Made by a program: the position numbers and the translations under genes
Assembly (NCBI GenBank): GCA_027033675.1
Contig: JALVKZ010000214.1
Span: 1-9,415 of the forward strand
Direction of reading: 5' to 3'
DNA: 9,415 nucleotides
Source of the DNA: Pyrodictiaceae archaeon
Lineage (GTDB): Archaea; Thermoproteota; Thermoprotei_A; Sulfolobales; Pyrodictiaceae
The notes under the pieces: model-generated
The model's database searches: none
The model's input: the letters and a program-made list of their open reading frames with translations, nothing else
What the model was told of the DNA's origin: nothing
Shown: positions 1 to 5,994 of the stretch, piece after piece
Numbering within the stretch: the first letter of the stretch is position 1
How the letters are laid out: every line of letters begins with the position of its first letter

Positions 1-235
1 AAGAGGACTATCTATTGGAAAGCAGCTAGCAGCCCTCGCAGGAGCATATGCCAAGGCACAGGAAGGCCTAGTAGATGCAGCACTAAGCATTATTGATAGA
101 GTTGTAGAGAGTGAGGAGTTAAGGAGGGTAATTGATCCTCTCTGTCTTCGAAGAGAGCTTATTAATACCTATGAATCGGGGAGAGGCACTCCGCATAAGT
201 GCCTAGCAATAGGACTACTCTTAGAGACTCGGTAA
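1..235 (+). CDS. C-terminal end of an unrecognised protein (5' truncated by the window edge)
   Basis: An open frame enters from the left edge (first full codon at base 2) and stops at TAA 233-235, giving 77 residues. Codon use (AGG/AGA, CTA, ATA) matches the neighbouring genes and the composition is protein-like: an Ala-rich helix near the start (GKQLAALAGAYAKAQEG), then a charged helix (DRVVESEELRRVIDP), then a short tail with GRGTPHKCLAIGLLLETR. The tail 'IDP...R...GRGTP' faintly recalls the C-terminal domain of fumarase/argininosuccinate-lyase-type enzymes, but the match is too loose to name a family. No signal peptide or membrane helix is visible in this part. The next gene begins 89 bases downstream behind its own promoter-like sequence, so this is probably the end of a separate transcription unit. 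I do not recognise the product. Confidence 0.7.
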   Translation, partial: RGLSIGKQLAALAGAYAKAQEGLVDAALSIIDRVVESEELRRVIDPLCLRRELINTYESGRGTPHKCLAIGLLLETR

Positions 236-263
236 CACTTCTAGAGAAATAAGCCTAGTAAGA

Positions 264-271
264 CTTATGTA
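264..271 (+). promoter_or_regulatory. Possible TATA box for the DUF2341 surface protein gene
   Basis: CTTATGTA lies about 57 bases before the ATG at 325, behind the purine-rich AGTAAGA that could act as a BRE. Transcription starting about 25 bases downstream would leave a leader of roughly 30 bases. The leader holds only weak Shine-Dalgarno candidates. The call rests on sequence resemblance and spacing alone. Confidence 0.3.
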
Positions 272-324
272 TCCTAACAATATGTAGGAGAGAGCTATTA
301 GCGGGAAGAAATAGGGCTAAGGAA

Positions 325-1701
325 ATGAGGAGAAAGGTACCCTTAGTAGTTATGATGCTTCTAGTAGGGCTCTTCTTAGCCTCTCTACAGTCTCTGAGCT
401 ATCAACAGGAATGGCTAAGTGGCTGGAAATACCGAAGACCTATCATGATTAGGAGCAGCCAGACACTAGAGGATTATCAAGTACGCCTAGTACTGGACAC
501 TCATACCTTAGTGGCCGCGGGGAAGATGAAGAGTGATTGTGGCGATCTACGTTTCACGCTTAGCGATGGAGTTACTGAGCTACCTTATTGGATAGAGACG
601 GGATGCAATACTAGTAAGACAGTAGTATGGGTTAGAATACCCCTTCTAGAAGCCAATAAGACCAATACCATATATATGTATTATGGCAACCCCGCTGCAC
701 ACTCAGCGAGTAATGGTAGCAAGGTCTTTGTATTCTTCGATGATTTCTCGAGGAGTACTTTGGGAGATAAGTGGGTACAGACCTATGGCTCAAAAAGAGC
801 CGTGAGCATTAGGGATGGCAAACTAGTACTCCGTCCATACGAGGACAGCGACTCTGACGGAGTATATGTTAGGACTAGTCTTCGCTTCATGTACGGAGAC
901 TATATTGTTCACGTAAAGTACTGCACCTATTACCGAGACCAGGGCAGCGATGACCTTGACGCCGATACGCCTTTCATAAGCCCCCATTCCAAGGAGTCCG
1001 GGTACAAGGGTGATGGCGATAACCCCGGAGAAATAGTCGTTTACAACGCTGACCCAAGTAATGGGGGAACAATAATCCTATGGGGATACGGCTCGGATAA
1101 TGTTTTCGACTCGGGGAAACATACTCCGGGCTGTCACTATGTTGTTCTTTACCCGTTTAGCGATAAAGCGTGTGCAACAATAGACGAGGCAAGTGGCTGT
1201 ATTAAGATAGCTAAGTCGTCTCTCCCTTACTACTATATCTACTTCGCTATTGATAGTAGTGCTAGGGGGAACTGGCTAGCTGTGGACCATGTTTTCGTAA
1301 ACAAGTATTCCGCCAACGAGCCAGTAGCTAGTATTGGCTTGGAGGAAGCATTTACACCAGTAATGACCGTTACTAGGACACTAACGCTTACACTAACTAG
1401 TACGAGGACCATCACGAAGACACTAGTCGTGACCAAGAGCGTCACGGGCAGAGCAACAGTGACAAAAACAATCACTATCACGAGTCCCATAACTATTAGC
1501 TCTGTAAGGCTTGTTGAGAAAACAATACCAGTTACGAAGACAACTACTCTCTACATGACAAGCTATGTTACGAAGACACTAAGCCCCACTAATAACTCGG
1601 CAAGCACGGTTATAGAGAATGAGCCATCACCCATATCCATTGCTATAGCTTTCACAGTACTAGCTGCTGCTATACTCTGTACTGCTCTCAGAAACCGATA
1701 G
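325..1701 (+). CDS. Secreted, membrane-anchored DUF2341-domain surface protein with Thr-rich stalk
   Basis: This 458-residue protein starts with a classical signal peptide (MRRK, then a hydrophobic stretch to about residue 26). Residues 29-125 carry the DUF2341 pattern: W-x-YR-x-PI near 34-40, DLRF at 74-77, LPYWIE at 86-91, VWVRIP at 101-106 and TIYMYYGNP at 115-123. An FFDDF motif (137-141) opens a second region, to about 340, that looks like a concanavalin-type beta sandwich. Residues 347-420 are a low-complexity stalk rich in Thr with alternating Val/Ile/Leu (TRTLTLTLTSTRT). One hydrophobic helix (437-454) and a short RNR tail form a C-terminal anchor. The protein should sit on the outer face of the membrane or S-layer, projected by an O-glycosylatable stalk. 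DUF2341 proteins are often linked with glycan binding, but the ligand here is unknown. Six Cys lie in the ectodomain (72, 94, 200, 270, 283, 292), compatible with disulfides. The ATG fits the signal peptide well. Confidence 0.87.
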   Translation: MRRKVPLVVMMLLVGLFLASLQSLSYQQEWLSGWKYRRPIMIRSSQTLEDYQVRLVLDTHTLVAAGKMKSDCGDLRFTLSDGVTELPYWIETGCNTSKTVVWVRIPLLEANKTNTIYMYYGNPAAHSASNGSKVFVFFDDFSRSTLGDKWVQTYGSKRAVSIRDGKLVLRPYEDSDSDGVYVRTSLRFMYGDYIVHVKYCTYYRDQGSDDLDADTPFISPHSKESGYKGDGDNPGEIVVYNADPSNGGTIILWGYGSDNVFDSGKHTPGCHYVVLYPFSDKACATIDEASGCIKIAKSSLPYYYIYFAIDSSARGNWLAVDHVFVNKYSANEPVASIGLEEAFTPVMTVTRTLTLTLTSTRTITKTLVVTKSVTGRATVTKTITITSPITISSVRLVEKTIPVTKTTTLYMTSYVTKTLSPTNNSASTVIENEPSPISIAIAFTVLAAAILCTALRNR

Positions 1702-1730
1702 TACTGTATCGAGGTAACACTAATTACCAT

Positions 1731-1734
1731 GAGG
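1731..1734 (+). promoter_or_regulatory. Ribosome binding site supporting a TTG start at 1743
   Basis: GAGG stands eight bases before TTG 1743 and is the only good Shine-Dalgarno in the 41-base gap after the DUF2341 gene. The nearby ATG at 1729 is in another frame that stops after a dozen codons, so it is not the start of this gene. Confidence 0.4.
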
Positions 1735-1742
1735 CTGGTCTC

Positions 1743-2237
1743 TTGTCTAAAAGTGGGATTAGTGTGAATCTGAAGCCGAGTGAAGCTGCAGTCCTACTAG
1801 CGATTAGTAACGGGATAGACAGTCTAGAGGCTATAGCTAGAGCGCTTAATGTTTCCAAGGATACGGCTAGGCAAATAATCGAGGAGTTGGAGGCTAAGGG
1901 GCTAGTAGAGGTGCATGAGGAGGGAAGGATAATTAGAAGGAAGAGGCTAAGGCTCACGAGACAAGGCCTCGACGCGCTAGCTGAGGCCAGAAGACAACTA
2001 GACGAGCTCCTAGAAGCCTATCGGCATTACCGTAAAGAGAAAATGCTTCCCCCGAGCTGGTCCTGGGGCCTTGACGAGTTCCTGCTAGCTCTACCCCTCT
2101 TGGCCCTGCTGGGTATAGTGCCTGCTGTCGAGATAATAGAGCTATTAGGAAACATGGCCATGGAGTCAAGCGATATCATGGATTACGAGGAGGAAGACTA
2201 TGACGAGATGGGTGATGACTGGGCATTTGACGAGTAA
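1743..2237 (+). CDS. Winged-helix DNA-binding protein with hydrophobic segment and acidic tail
   Basis: Residues 11-80 of this 164-residue protein form a MarR/ArsR-like winged helix. There is a first helix (SEAAVLLAISNG), helix-turn-helix (LEAIARALNVSKDTARQIIEEL, 28-49), and a basic wing (GRIIRRKRLRLT) followed by TRQGLDALAEA, as in many archaeal one-component regulators. Residues 76-100 look like a long charged helix that could dimerise. Residues 110-136 are strongly hydrophobic (FLLALPLLALLGIVPAVEII), long enough to span or dip into a membrane, though E130 lies within the segment. The last 23 residues are very acidic and end in DDWAFDE. The start is TTG with GAGG eight bases upstream. The gene lies 41 bases after the DUF2341 gene in the same direction, so the two may share a transcript. 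A regulatory role is inferred from the fold, and the target is unknown. No close family with this hydrophobic and acidic C-terminal half comes to mind. Confidence 0.8.
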   Translation: MSKSGISVNLKPSEAAVLLAISNGIDSLEAIARALNVSKDTARQIIEELEAKGLVEVHEEGRIIRRKRLRLTRQGLDALAEARRQLDELLEAYRHYRKEKMLPPSWSWGLDEFLLALPLLALLGIVPAVEIIELLGNMAMESSDIMDYEEEDYDEMGDDWAFDE

Positions 2238-2247
2238 GGAAAATAAG
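2238..2247 (-). terminator. Possible T-rich terminator of the pilin-like gene
   Basis: Read on the minus strand, CTTATTTTCC follows the stop codon of the pilin-like gene by about 27 bases, in the 36-base gap between two convergent genes. Archaeal termination often uses such short T-rich stretches without a hairpin. The signal is short and weak. Confidence 0.25.
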
Positions 2248-2273
2248 CCAGCGAAATGATGCATAGATACTGT

Positions 2274-3518
2274 TTACTTAACGATGAATACGACCGTACG
2301 GCATGGGTCTCTCCACTCTCTGTGAACAGGGTCCCATATGAATCTTAGCTTTTTACAAAGATTGTGGCTCCCGTGATAAGGGTACCAGGCTAGGTGCGCT
2401 TTCACATAGACAACGCTATCGCTTCTCGTTAGGCTATCGCAGCCGCTTTGCACATACTTCTTAACGATCTCGGGTACCTTGTTAAATGGTGGTAAGCCAC
2501 TTGGATTATACATGAACATGTGCAGGTACCATCCAGATGCCCATAGTACTTCAACTCTAACAGTGTTGTTCTGGAACACGGTTATTCTTACTACGTGGTC
2601 TCCATAGTTAAACCCGTGCCCGTTCTTGTTATTGGGTGTCCATAGGTCCTCGAAGCATGCCAACGCGTCAACAACTACGCTTGAGGGATCGTTTACTAGC
2701 TTGCGTAGCGTGAACCGCATCGTGTTGCCTCTGATATCTGTTATTGATACTCTATAGTCCTTGGAGGCCCTAGTGGGGTTGATGAATATTATTAGTGGCC
2801 CTGCGCTTAGTAGTTTATGTATGCCTATTTCTCTTAGGTCTACGCTGTTAGTGTTCTTTATTACTATTCCACGCCCCTCCTTACTATATACGTAGTCTCC
2901 ACTGATATATCTATACATGTAGTACCCTGTAACCAGGCTAGCATATACCCAGTGAATCTGGCGCCAATCCGTGGTCAAGCCAGCAGGGTTTAAGCTAGCC
3001 CTAGGACAACTATATGGATTTGAATAAAGTATTGTTCTCCCAACAACTATGCCTATCATTGTACTAGCAGGCATCATCGTTACAGCCACGGGTGGCGAGC
3101 CAACCGTAAGCCCTGTACTAGTAGAGAAAACGAGCCTAACCATGCCAGTATAGATTCTGCCAGGCATTGCTAGGAGAGGAATAGTGACAACCGCCACACT
3201 TCCCGGCTTTATCGTCACCGAGGGCGATAGACTAGCATCCGCTAGGAGTCTCCCCGCGGGATCATATATGTATACATGGGTTACCCTGTACTGTCCCCCC
3301 AAGCTATGGACATATGCTAGAATATAGCCCGGGCCAGCATAGACAGCCTCAACCTTGACACCCTTTGAGTATATCTCGCTAATAGCGCTACTAACAACTC
3401 CCGATGGACTCGATACCGGGCTCCTAACCCAAATATACACAGTTACTACTGTAATCAGGACTATGAGAATAATTATAGCCCCGCTAATAACAGGGCTAAT
3501 GCTCCTCAAGGACCCCAT
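2274..3518 (-). CDS. Large archaeal type IV pilin-like surface protein
   Basis: The 414-residue protein starts MGSLRSISPVIS and continues as one hydrophobic helix (residues 7-31, ending in VYIWVRS). This is the archaeal pilin N-terminus (class III signal peptide, 'ISPVI' type), normally cut by the PibD/FlaK peptidase. Cleavage after R5 or S6 would leave ISPVIS as the mature start. Most archaeal pilins of this type have 120-200 residues, whereas this one carries an ectodomain of about 380. Residues 50-150 look like a beta-rich module (VTIKPGSVAVVTIPLL). The rest is aromatic-rich and has five Cys (171, 288, 360, 388, 406). There is no C-terminal anchor. It may be a minor or adhesive pilin, or a surface protein using the pilin export route. 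No assembly ATPase or membrane platform gene lies nearby. The ATG at 3518 is preceded by a good promoter and a short leader. It is monocistronic as far as the window shows. Confidence 0.8.
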   Translation of the reverse strand: MGSLRSISPVISGAIIILIVLITVVTVYIWVRSPVSSPSGVVSSAISEIYSKGVKVEAVYAGPGYILAYVHSLGGQYRVTHVYIYDPAGRLLADASLSPSVTIKPGSVAVVTIPLLAMPGRIYTGMVRLVFSTSTGLTVGSPPVAVTMMPASTMIGIVVGRTILYSNPYSCPRASLNPAGLTTDWRQIHWVYASLVTGYYMYRYISGDYVYSKEGRGIVIKNTNSVDLREIGIHKLLSAGPLIIFINPTRASKDYRVSITDIRGNTMRFTLRKLVNDPSSVVVDALACFEDLWTPNNKNGHGFNYGDHVVRITVFQNNTVRVEVLWASGWYLHMFMYNPSGLPPFNKVPEIVKKYVQSGCDSLTRSDSVVYVKAHLAWYPYHGSHNLCKKLRFIWDPVHREWRDPCRTVVFIVK

Positions 3519-3548
3519 ATACCACGTTATTATCTAAAACAAGCTCAG

Positions 3549-3569
3549 TATTAATAATAATTCCTCCCA
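3549..3569 (-). promoter_or_regulatory. Archaeal promoter (BRE plus TATA) of the pilin-like gene
   Basis: On the minus strand the order is GGGAGGAA (BRE-like, purine-rich), then TTATTATTAATA (TATA-like), starting about 50 bases before the ATG at 3518. Initiation about 25 bases downstream would give a very short leader or a nearly leaderless mRNA. This is one of the more convincing promoter matches in the window. Confidence 0.5.
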
Positions 3570-3698
3570 GCTTTGCTTAGAAGCCGTATCTGAGACACCT
3601 TTAGCCAACACAAGGTAGTAACAAGGTGCAAGAATTGACGGGGCCCTAAGACGTAATCAGTACTAAATGATTGTATAGAGGCCGCGAAGACCGTAGCA
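3570..3698. other. Intergenic stretch with no recognised content
   Basis: Between the pilin promoter and the stop of the next minus-strand gene I see no tRNA, no complete C/D-box RNA, no array and no convincing reading frame. A short GC-rich palindromic core (GGGGCCC near 3640) is the only local structure. Confidence 0.5.
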
Positions 3699-4160
3699 CT
3701 AGATGAAGTAGCGTGCATCCTCTCTACTCTTCTCCCGAGGACTCTCAGCCTCTAAGACATAGGCTGCCTGTCCGCCGAGATAGACCCTAGCATATATTCT
3801 TGGAGGTTTGCCTCTCGTTAGCTCCCCTATCTTGCCGCACTTGTTTAGCTCCTTGACTCCTATCTCTACTAGCATCTGTCCCTGGAACATATAGAAGCCT
3901 ATTGGAATATCCCTCCTTTCCCGGGAGCTGGGCAGTTCTACCTTCTTAAACCCCGCTGCTACGAGTTCCTTAGTTGCTTTCTCCTCCAGTCTGTCAAGTA
4001 TCTCCATGAACTCGTGGCTGCAGCTATTGAGCTCGAGTATCCTTGGGCACTCTCTCTCAATGCTCCTCTGTAGCTCGTTAATAACCTTCTGGACTATGAG
4101 GAGTGGAGCAGGGACACCGAGCTGAGCGGCCTCCGGAGCCCTAGTAGTGTAGGCTGGCAT
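3699..4160 (-). CDS. Soluble protein of unknown function
   Basis: The 153-residue product has no signal peptide or membrane helix. Residues about 18-70 look like two amphipathic helices (PLLIVQKVINELQRSIEREC; HEFMEILDRLEEKATKELV), possibly a helical hairpin. Residues 72-140 look like an alpha/beta or beta-rich domain with conserved-looking pieces IPIGFYMFQGQMLVEIGV and PPRIYARVYLGGQAAYVLEAE. It has three Cys (38, 47, 108). The start is ATG with GGCGAT seven to twelve bases upstream, and two AT-rich promoter candidates lie in the 80-base gap to moaB, so it probably has its own transcript. Codon use matches the neighbours. I do not recognise the family. It could be a lineage-restricted crenarchaeal protein. 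Confidence 0.7.
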   Translation of the reverse strand: MPAYTTRAPEAAQLGVPAPLLIVQKVINELQRSIERECPRILELNSCSHEFMEILDRLEEKATKELVAAGFKKVELPSSRERRDIPIGFYMFQGQMLVEIGVKELNKCGKIGELTRGKPPRIYARVYLGGQAAYVLEAESPREKSREDARYFI

Positions 4161-4212
4161 GGCTATCGCCGCGGAAAACCCTATGTGCTAGATACCCGTG
4201 TCCGAGTTGTGG

Positions 4213-4236
4213 GAGATAAGAAGCCCCCATATATCT
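4213..4236 (-). promoter_or_regulatory. Possible promoter of the unknown gene at 3699-4160
   Basis: On the minus strand, GATATATG (4229-4236) and TTATCTC (4213-4219) are both TATA-like and lie about 70 and 55 bases before the ATG at 4160. Either would give a leader of about 30-45 bases. They follow the moaB stop directly, which argues for separate transcription rather than read-through. Which of the two is used cannot be told from sequence. Confidence 0.3.
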
Positions 4237-4240
4237 TGCG

Positions 4241-4750
4241 CTACCCTTCCCGGCGCTTATGCCGGTGCTTCATCCCGCGAAGTTGCTCTACAGCGTGCTC
4301 AGCTACCCCGAGTAATAGCTCAGCCATTGTTCTCGCGGCGTCCGGGTTCCCGGGGCTAACTGCTATTAGTCGCCCAGAGAAGCCGCAGCCAAGGGCACGA
4401 CTAAGCACGGCATTAGCCACGCCCTTCTCGAGGCTGCGACGCCGGAACTCCTCGCCTATACCGGGTAGTACTCGGTCACAAATCCTCGCAGCAATATCGG
4501 CCGTTATGTCCCTAGGATTGGGCCCAGTACCGCCAGTAGCCAGTACTACATCGGCTACGCGGAGAGCCTCAGCTAGCGCCCACAGTATCTCAACGGGGTT
4601 GTTGCCGACTATGAGTCTCTTGACTAGCTTGTGGCCCTTCTTCTCCAAGAGCTTCTCTATGACCGGGGTAGTCTCGTCTAGCTCCGGGTTCTCCTTTACC
4701 CGGTCACTTGTAATAACTAGGGCCCAGCGCAACAAGGGTAGTAACACCAC
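4241..4750 (-). CDS. moaB: Molybdenum cofactor biosynthesis protein, MoaB/MogA family
   Basis: MoaB/MogA proteins adenylylate molybdopterin in the cytoplasm before metal (Mo or W) insertion. The 169-residue length is typical. Family landmarks are the first strand and turn (ALVITSDR, 10-17), the substrate loop ATGGTGPNPRDIT (71-83), PGIGEEFRRRS (96-106), the LSRALGCG segment (116-123) and SPGNPDA (132-138), where LPGSP is usual. The catalytic-type Asp in PRD (D81) is kept. The second conserved acidic position, normally in a 'VPDD' type motif, reads VGNN (48-51). The start is GTG 4750. An in-frame stop lies close upstream, while TTG codons at 4735 and 4732 would give slightly shorter proteins. 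There is no clear Shine-Dalgarno. CTTATC near 4767-4772 could be the TATA of a leaderless mRNA. No other cofactor gene is adjacent. Confidence 0.88.
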   Translation of the reverse strand: MVLLPLLRWALVITSDRVKENPELDETTPVIEKLLEKKGHKLVKRLIVGNNPVEILWALAEALRVADVVLATGGTGPNPRDITADIAARICDRVLPGIGEEFRRRSLEKGVANAVLSRALGCGFSGRLIAVSPGNPDAARTMAELLLGVAEHAVEQLRGMKHRHKRREG

Positions 4751-4815
4751 TTCTAGCTATGCAGCGGCGATAAGGCTATGAAGGTTTCCTAGGAGGAACA
4801 CTGGAAAGGCAGGGG

Positions 4816-4823
4816 CATAACTG
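4816..4823 (+). promoter_or_regulatory. Possible TATA box of the ABC transporter operon
   Basis: CATAACTG follows purine-rich AAAGGCAGGGG in the 131-base divergent gap between moaB and the ABC operon. Initiation about 25 bases on would leave a leader that still contains the strong GAGGG ribosome site at 4869. The match to an archaeal TATA box is poor, so this is a weak call. Confidence 0.2.
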
Positions 4824-4868
4824 ACGGGCTTAGAGAAGTCCTCTTTCCACGTCCTTTGCTAGTTACTA

Positions 4869-4873
4869 GAGGG
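4869..4873 (+). promoter_or_regulatory. Ribosome binding site deciding the TTG start at 4882
   Basis: GAGGG stands eight bases before TTG 4882. The first in-frame ATG is nine codons later (4909), has no such site in front of it, and would cut into the signal peptide. Confidence 0.55.
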
Positions 4874-4881
4874 CTTAGGCA

Positions 4882-5994
4882 TTGCCTAGTACTAGGCTCT
4901 ATGTAGTAATGATTTTCACGCTATACTTGTTAATAGCCCTCTGCTCCCCAGTACTTGTCTCAGCCCACATTATGAGCCCTGGCCTCCCCCATGTTGTTAA
5001 CGGATCTATAATACTGGGAAGCAACGTTATCCGTTACATGGTACTAGCACTGCCTCTCGTAGGGAACTCCGGCAAAGTATTCATAGCCTATAAACTGGTT
5101 TCCGGGAACCACTCGATATACATTAAGACCAACATAGAGGGAAGCAATGCCGTAAAAGCTATCCCAGAGAGTTTTACTACTAGGCTTAGCGCCAATAAAC
5201 CAATAGACTGCATAGAGGTAAACTTAACCAGAACAGGCAGCGGGGCTAAGCAAGCCAAAGTAGTTCTTAGGGTCAATGTAACCAATGGAGCTATTTATAA
5301 TAGCTCATCGACTAGCGTAGTGCTGGCCGGCTTTGGCACGAATGAGAACATACCAGGACAAGTAATAGCTAGCCTCGTAGCATCACTCTCATTAACCGTA
5401 GCAATACCGATTGTAATGCTCCGCGCCTCTAAGAGGAGAGCATTGCTCCTAGTAGTGCTCCTAGCGGCTACCGTTATACTCGTCGCAGCTCCTCTCTATG
5501 CTATAGATAATACATGCAGATCCGAGAAGGGCTTAGCGCTCTACTACATAGCTAATACTAGTGTTGGCCCGAAGCTCATCTACCTTTATGTAAGAGGCGA
5601 GGACCATCTAGTGGAGACAATACACTTCAAAAACAATTGTCCATACATCAAAACAATGAACAAGTGCCCAGCTCCTCTCTGCCTAGGCAAGACCAGCAGT
5701 GCTAAGCTCATTAGAGGAACCGGGTTTTACTACATGAATGCTTTGAGGGATGCAATAGAGGCCAGGAACTCTAGCTTCCTAGCCTATTACAGTAGCTGTG
5801 GCTACCTCTTCCTCTACATTGACAAACTCCACGGCGTGTCAATGGGCTTACAGGCAAGCACTGGGTATGAGCCGCCGCTTAAGCTGAGCTACTACGTGGA
5901 GGTGCTTATTGCTCCTCCTCTTCTAGCCGCCTTGTTCTCCTCGGTTATCATTTATCTGAGAAACCGGAGGAGGAGAGCGTGGACGAGGCAATAA
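4882..5994 (+). CDS. Membrane protein with two extracytoplasmic domains, first gene of an ABC-2 transporter operon
   Basis: The 370-residue product has an N-terminal signal or anchor helix (about 6-27), an ectodomain (30-157), two close helices (159-180 and 187-207) joined by the basic loop RASKRR, a second ectodomain (208-337), and a last helix (338-359) before the basic tail RNRRRR. Charge distribution puts both large domains outside. All seven N-x-S/T sequons (N40, N76, N114, N132, N140, N225, N296) fall in those domains, in agreement with this topology. The second domain has five Cys (212, 253, 262, 267, 306), including a C-x8-C-x4-C cluster, and the first has one (110). The stop overlaps the ABC ATPase start by 16 bases, so it is almost certainly a subunit or partner of that transporter, for example for substrate capture or assembly. 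I recognise no family. The start is TTG with GAGGG eight bases before it. Confidence 0.82.
   Translation: MPSTRLYVVMIFTLYLLIALCSPVLVSAHIMSPGLPHVVNGSIILGSNVIRYMVLALPLVGNSGKVFIAYKLVSGNHSIYIKTNIEGSNAVKAIPESFTTRLSANKPIDCIEVNLTRTGSGAKQAKVVLRVNVTNGAIYNSSSTSVVLAGFGTNENIPGQVIASLVASLSLTVAIPIVMLRASKRRALLLVVLLAATVILVAAPLYAIDNTCRSEKGLALYYIANTSVGPKLIYLYVRGEDHLVETIHFKNNCPYIKTMNKCPAPLCLGKTSSAKLIRGTGFYYMNALRDAIEARNSSFLAYYSSCGYLFLYIDKLHGVSMGLQASTGYEPPLKLSYYVEVLIAPPLLAALFSSVIIYLRNRRRRAWTRQ
5966..5976 (+). promoter_or_regulatory. Internal ribosome binding site for the ABC ATPase gene
   Basis: GGAGGAGGAGA lies inside the last codons of the upstream gene, where it also encodes part of the Arg-rich tail. Its first GGAGG is eight bases before GTG 5979. 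This supports the GTG start and coupled translation across the 16-base overlap. Confidence 0.55.

Noticed and set aside
1239..1490. A minus-strand open frame encoding a very hydrophobic, Val-rich peptide.
   Set aside because: It is the antisense image of the Thr-rich stalk; ACN/GTN codons read backwards give Val and Ser runs, so it mimics a membrane protein.
2250..2290. Box C-like sequence (AATGATGC) suggesting a C/D-box guide RNA.
   Set aside because: No CTGA box D at a suitable distance and no terminal stem, and it overlaps the end of a coding gene.
3355..3537. A plus-strand frame of 60 codons opposite the pilin N-terminus.
   Set aside because: Its hydrophobicity comes from the complement of the pilin helix codons, and it covers the pilin promoter region.
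4185..4781. A plus-strand open frame of 198 codons covering the moaB region.
   Set aside because: It lies antisense to a clear MoaB protein, is rich in Ser/Arg/Ala of shadow type, and has no recognisable motif.
4784..4799. TCCTAGGA palindrome in the divergent promoter gap, a possible operator.
   Set aside because: Only eight perfect bases, with the flanks pairing imperfectly; such a site is expected by chance.
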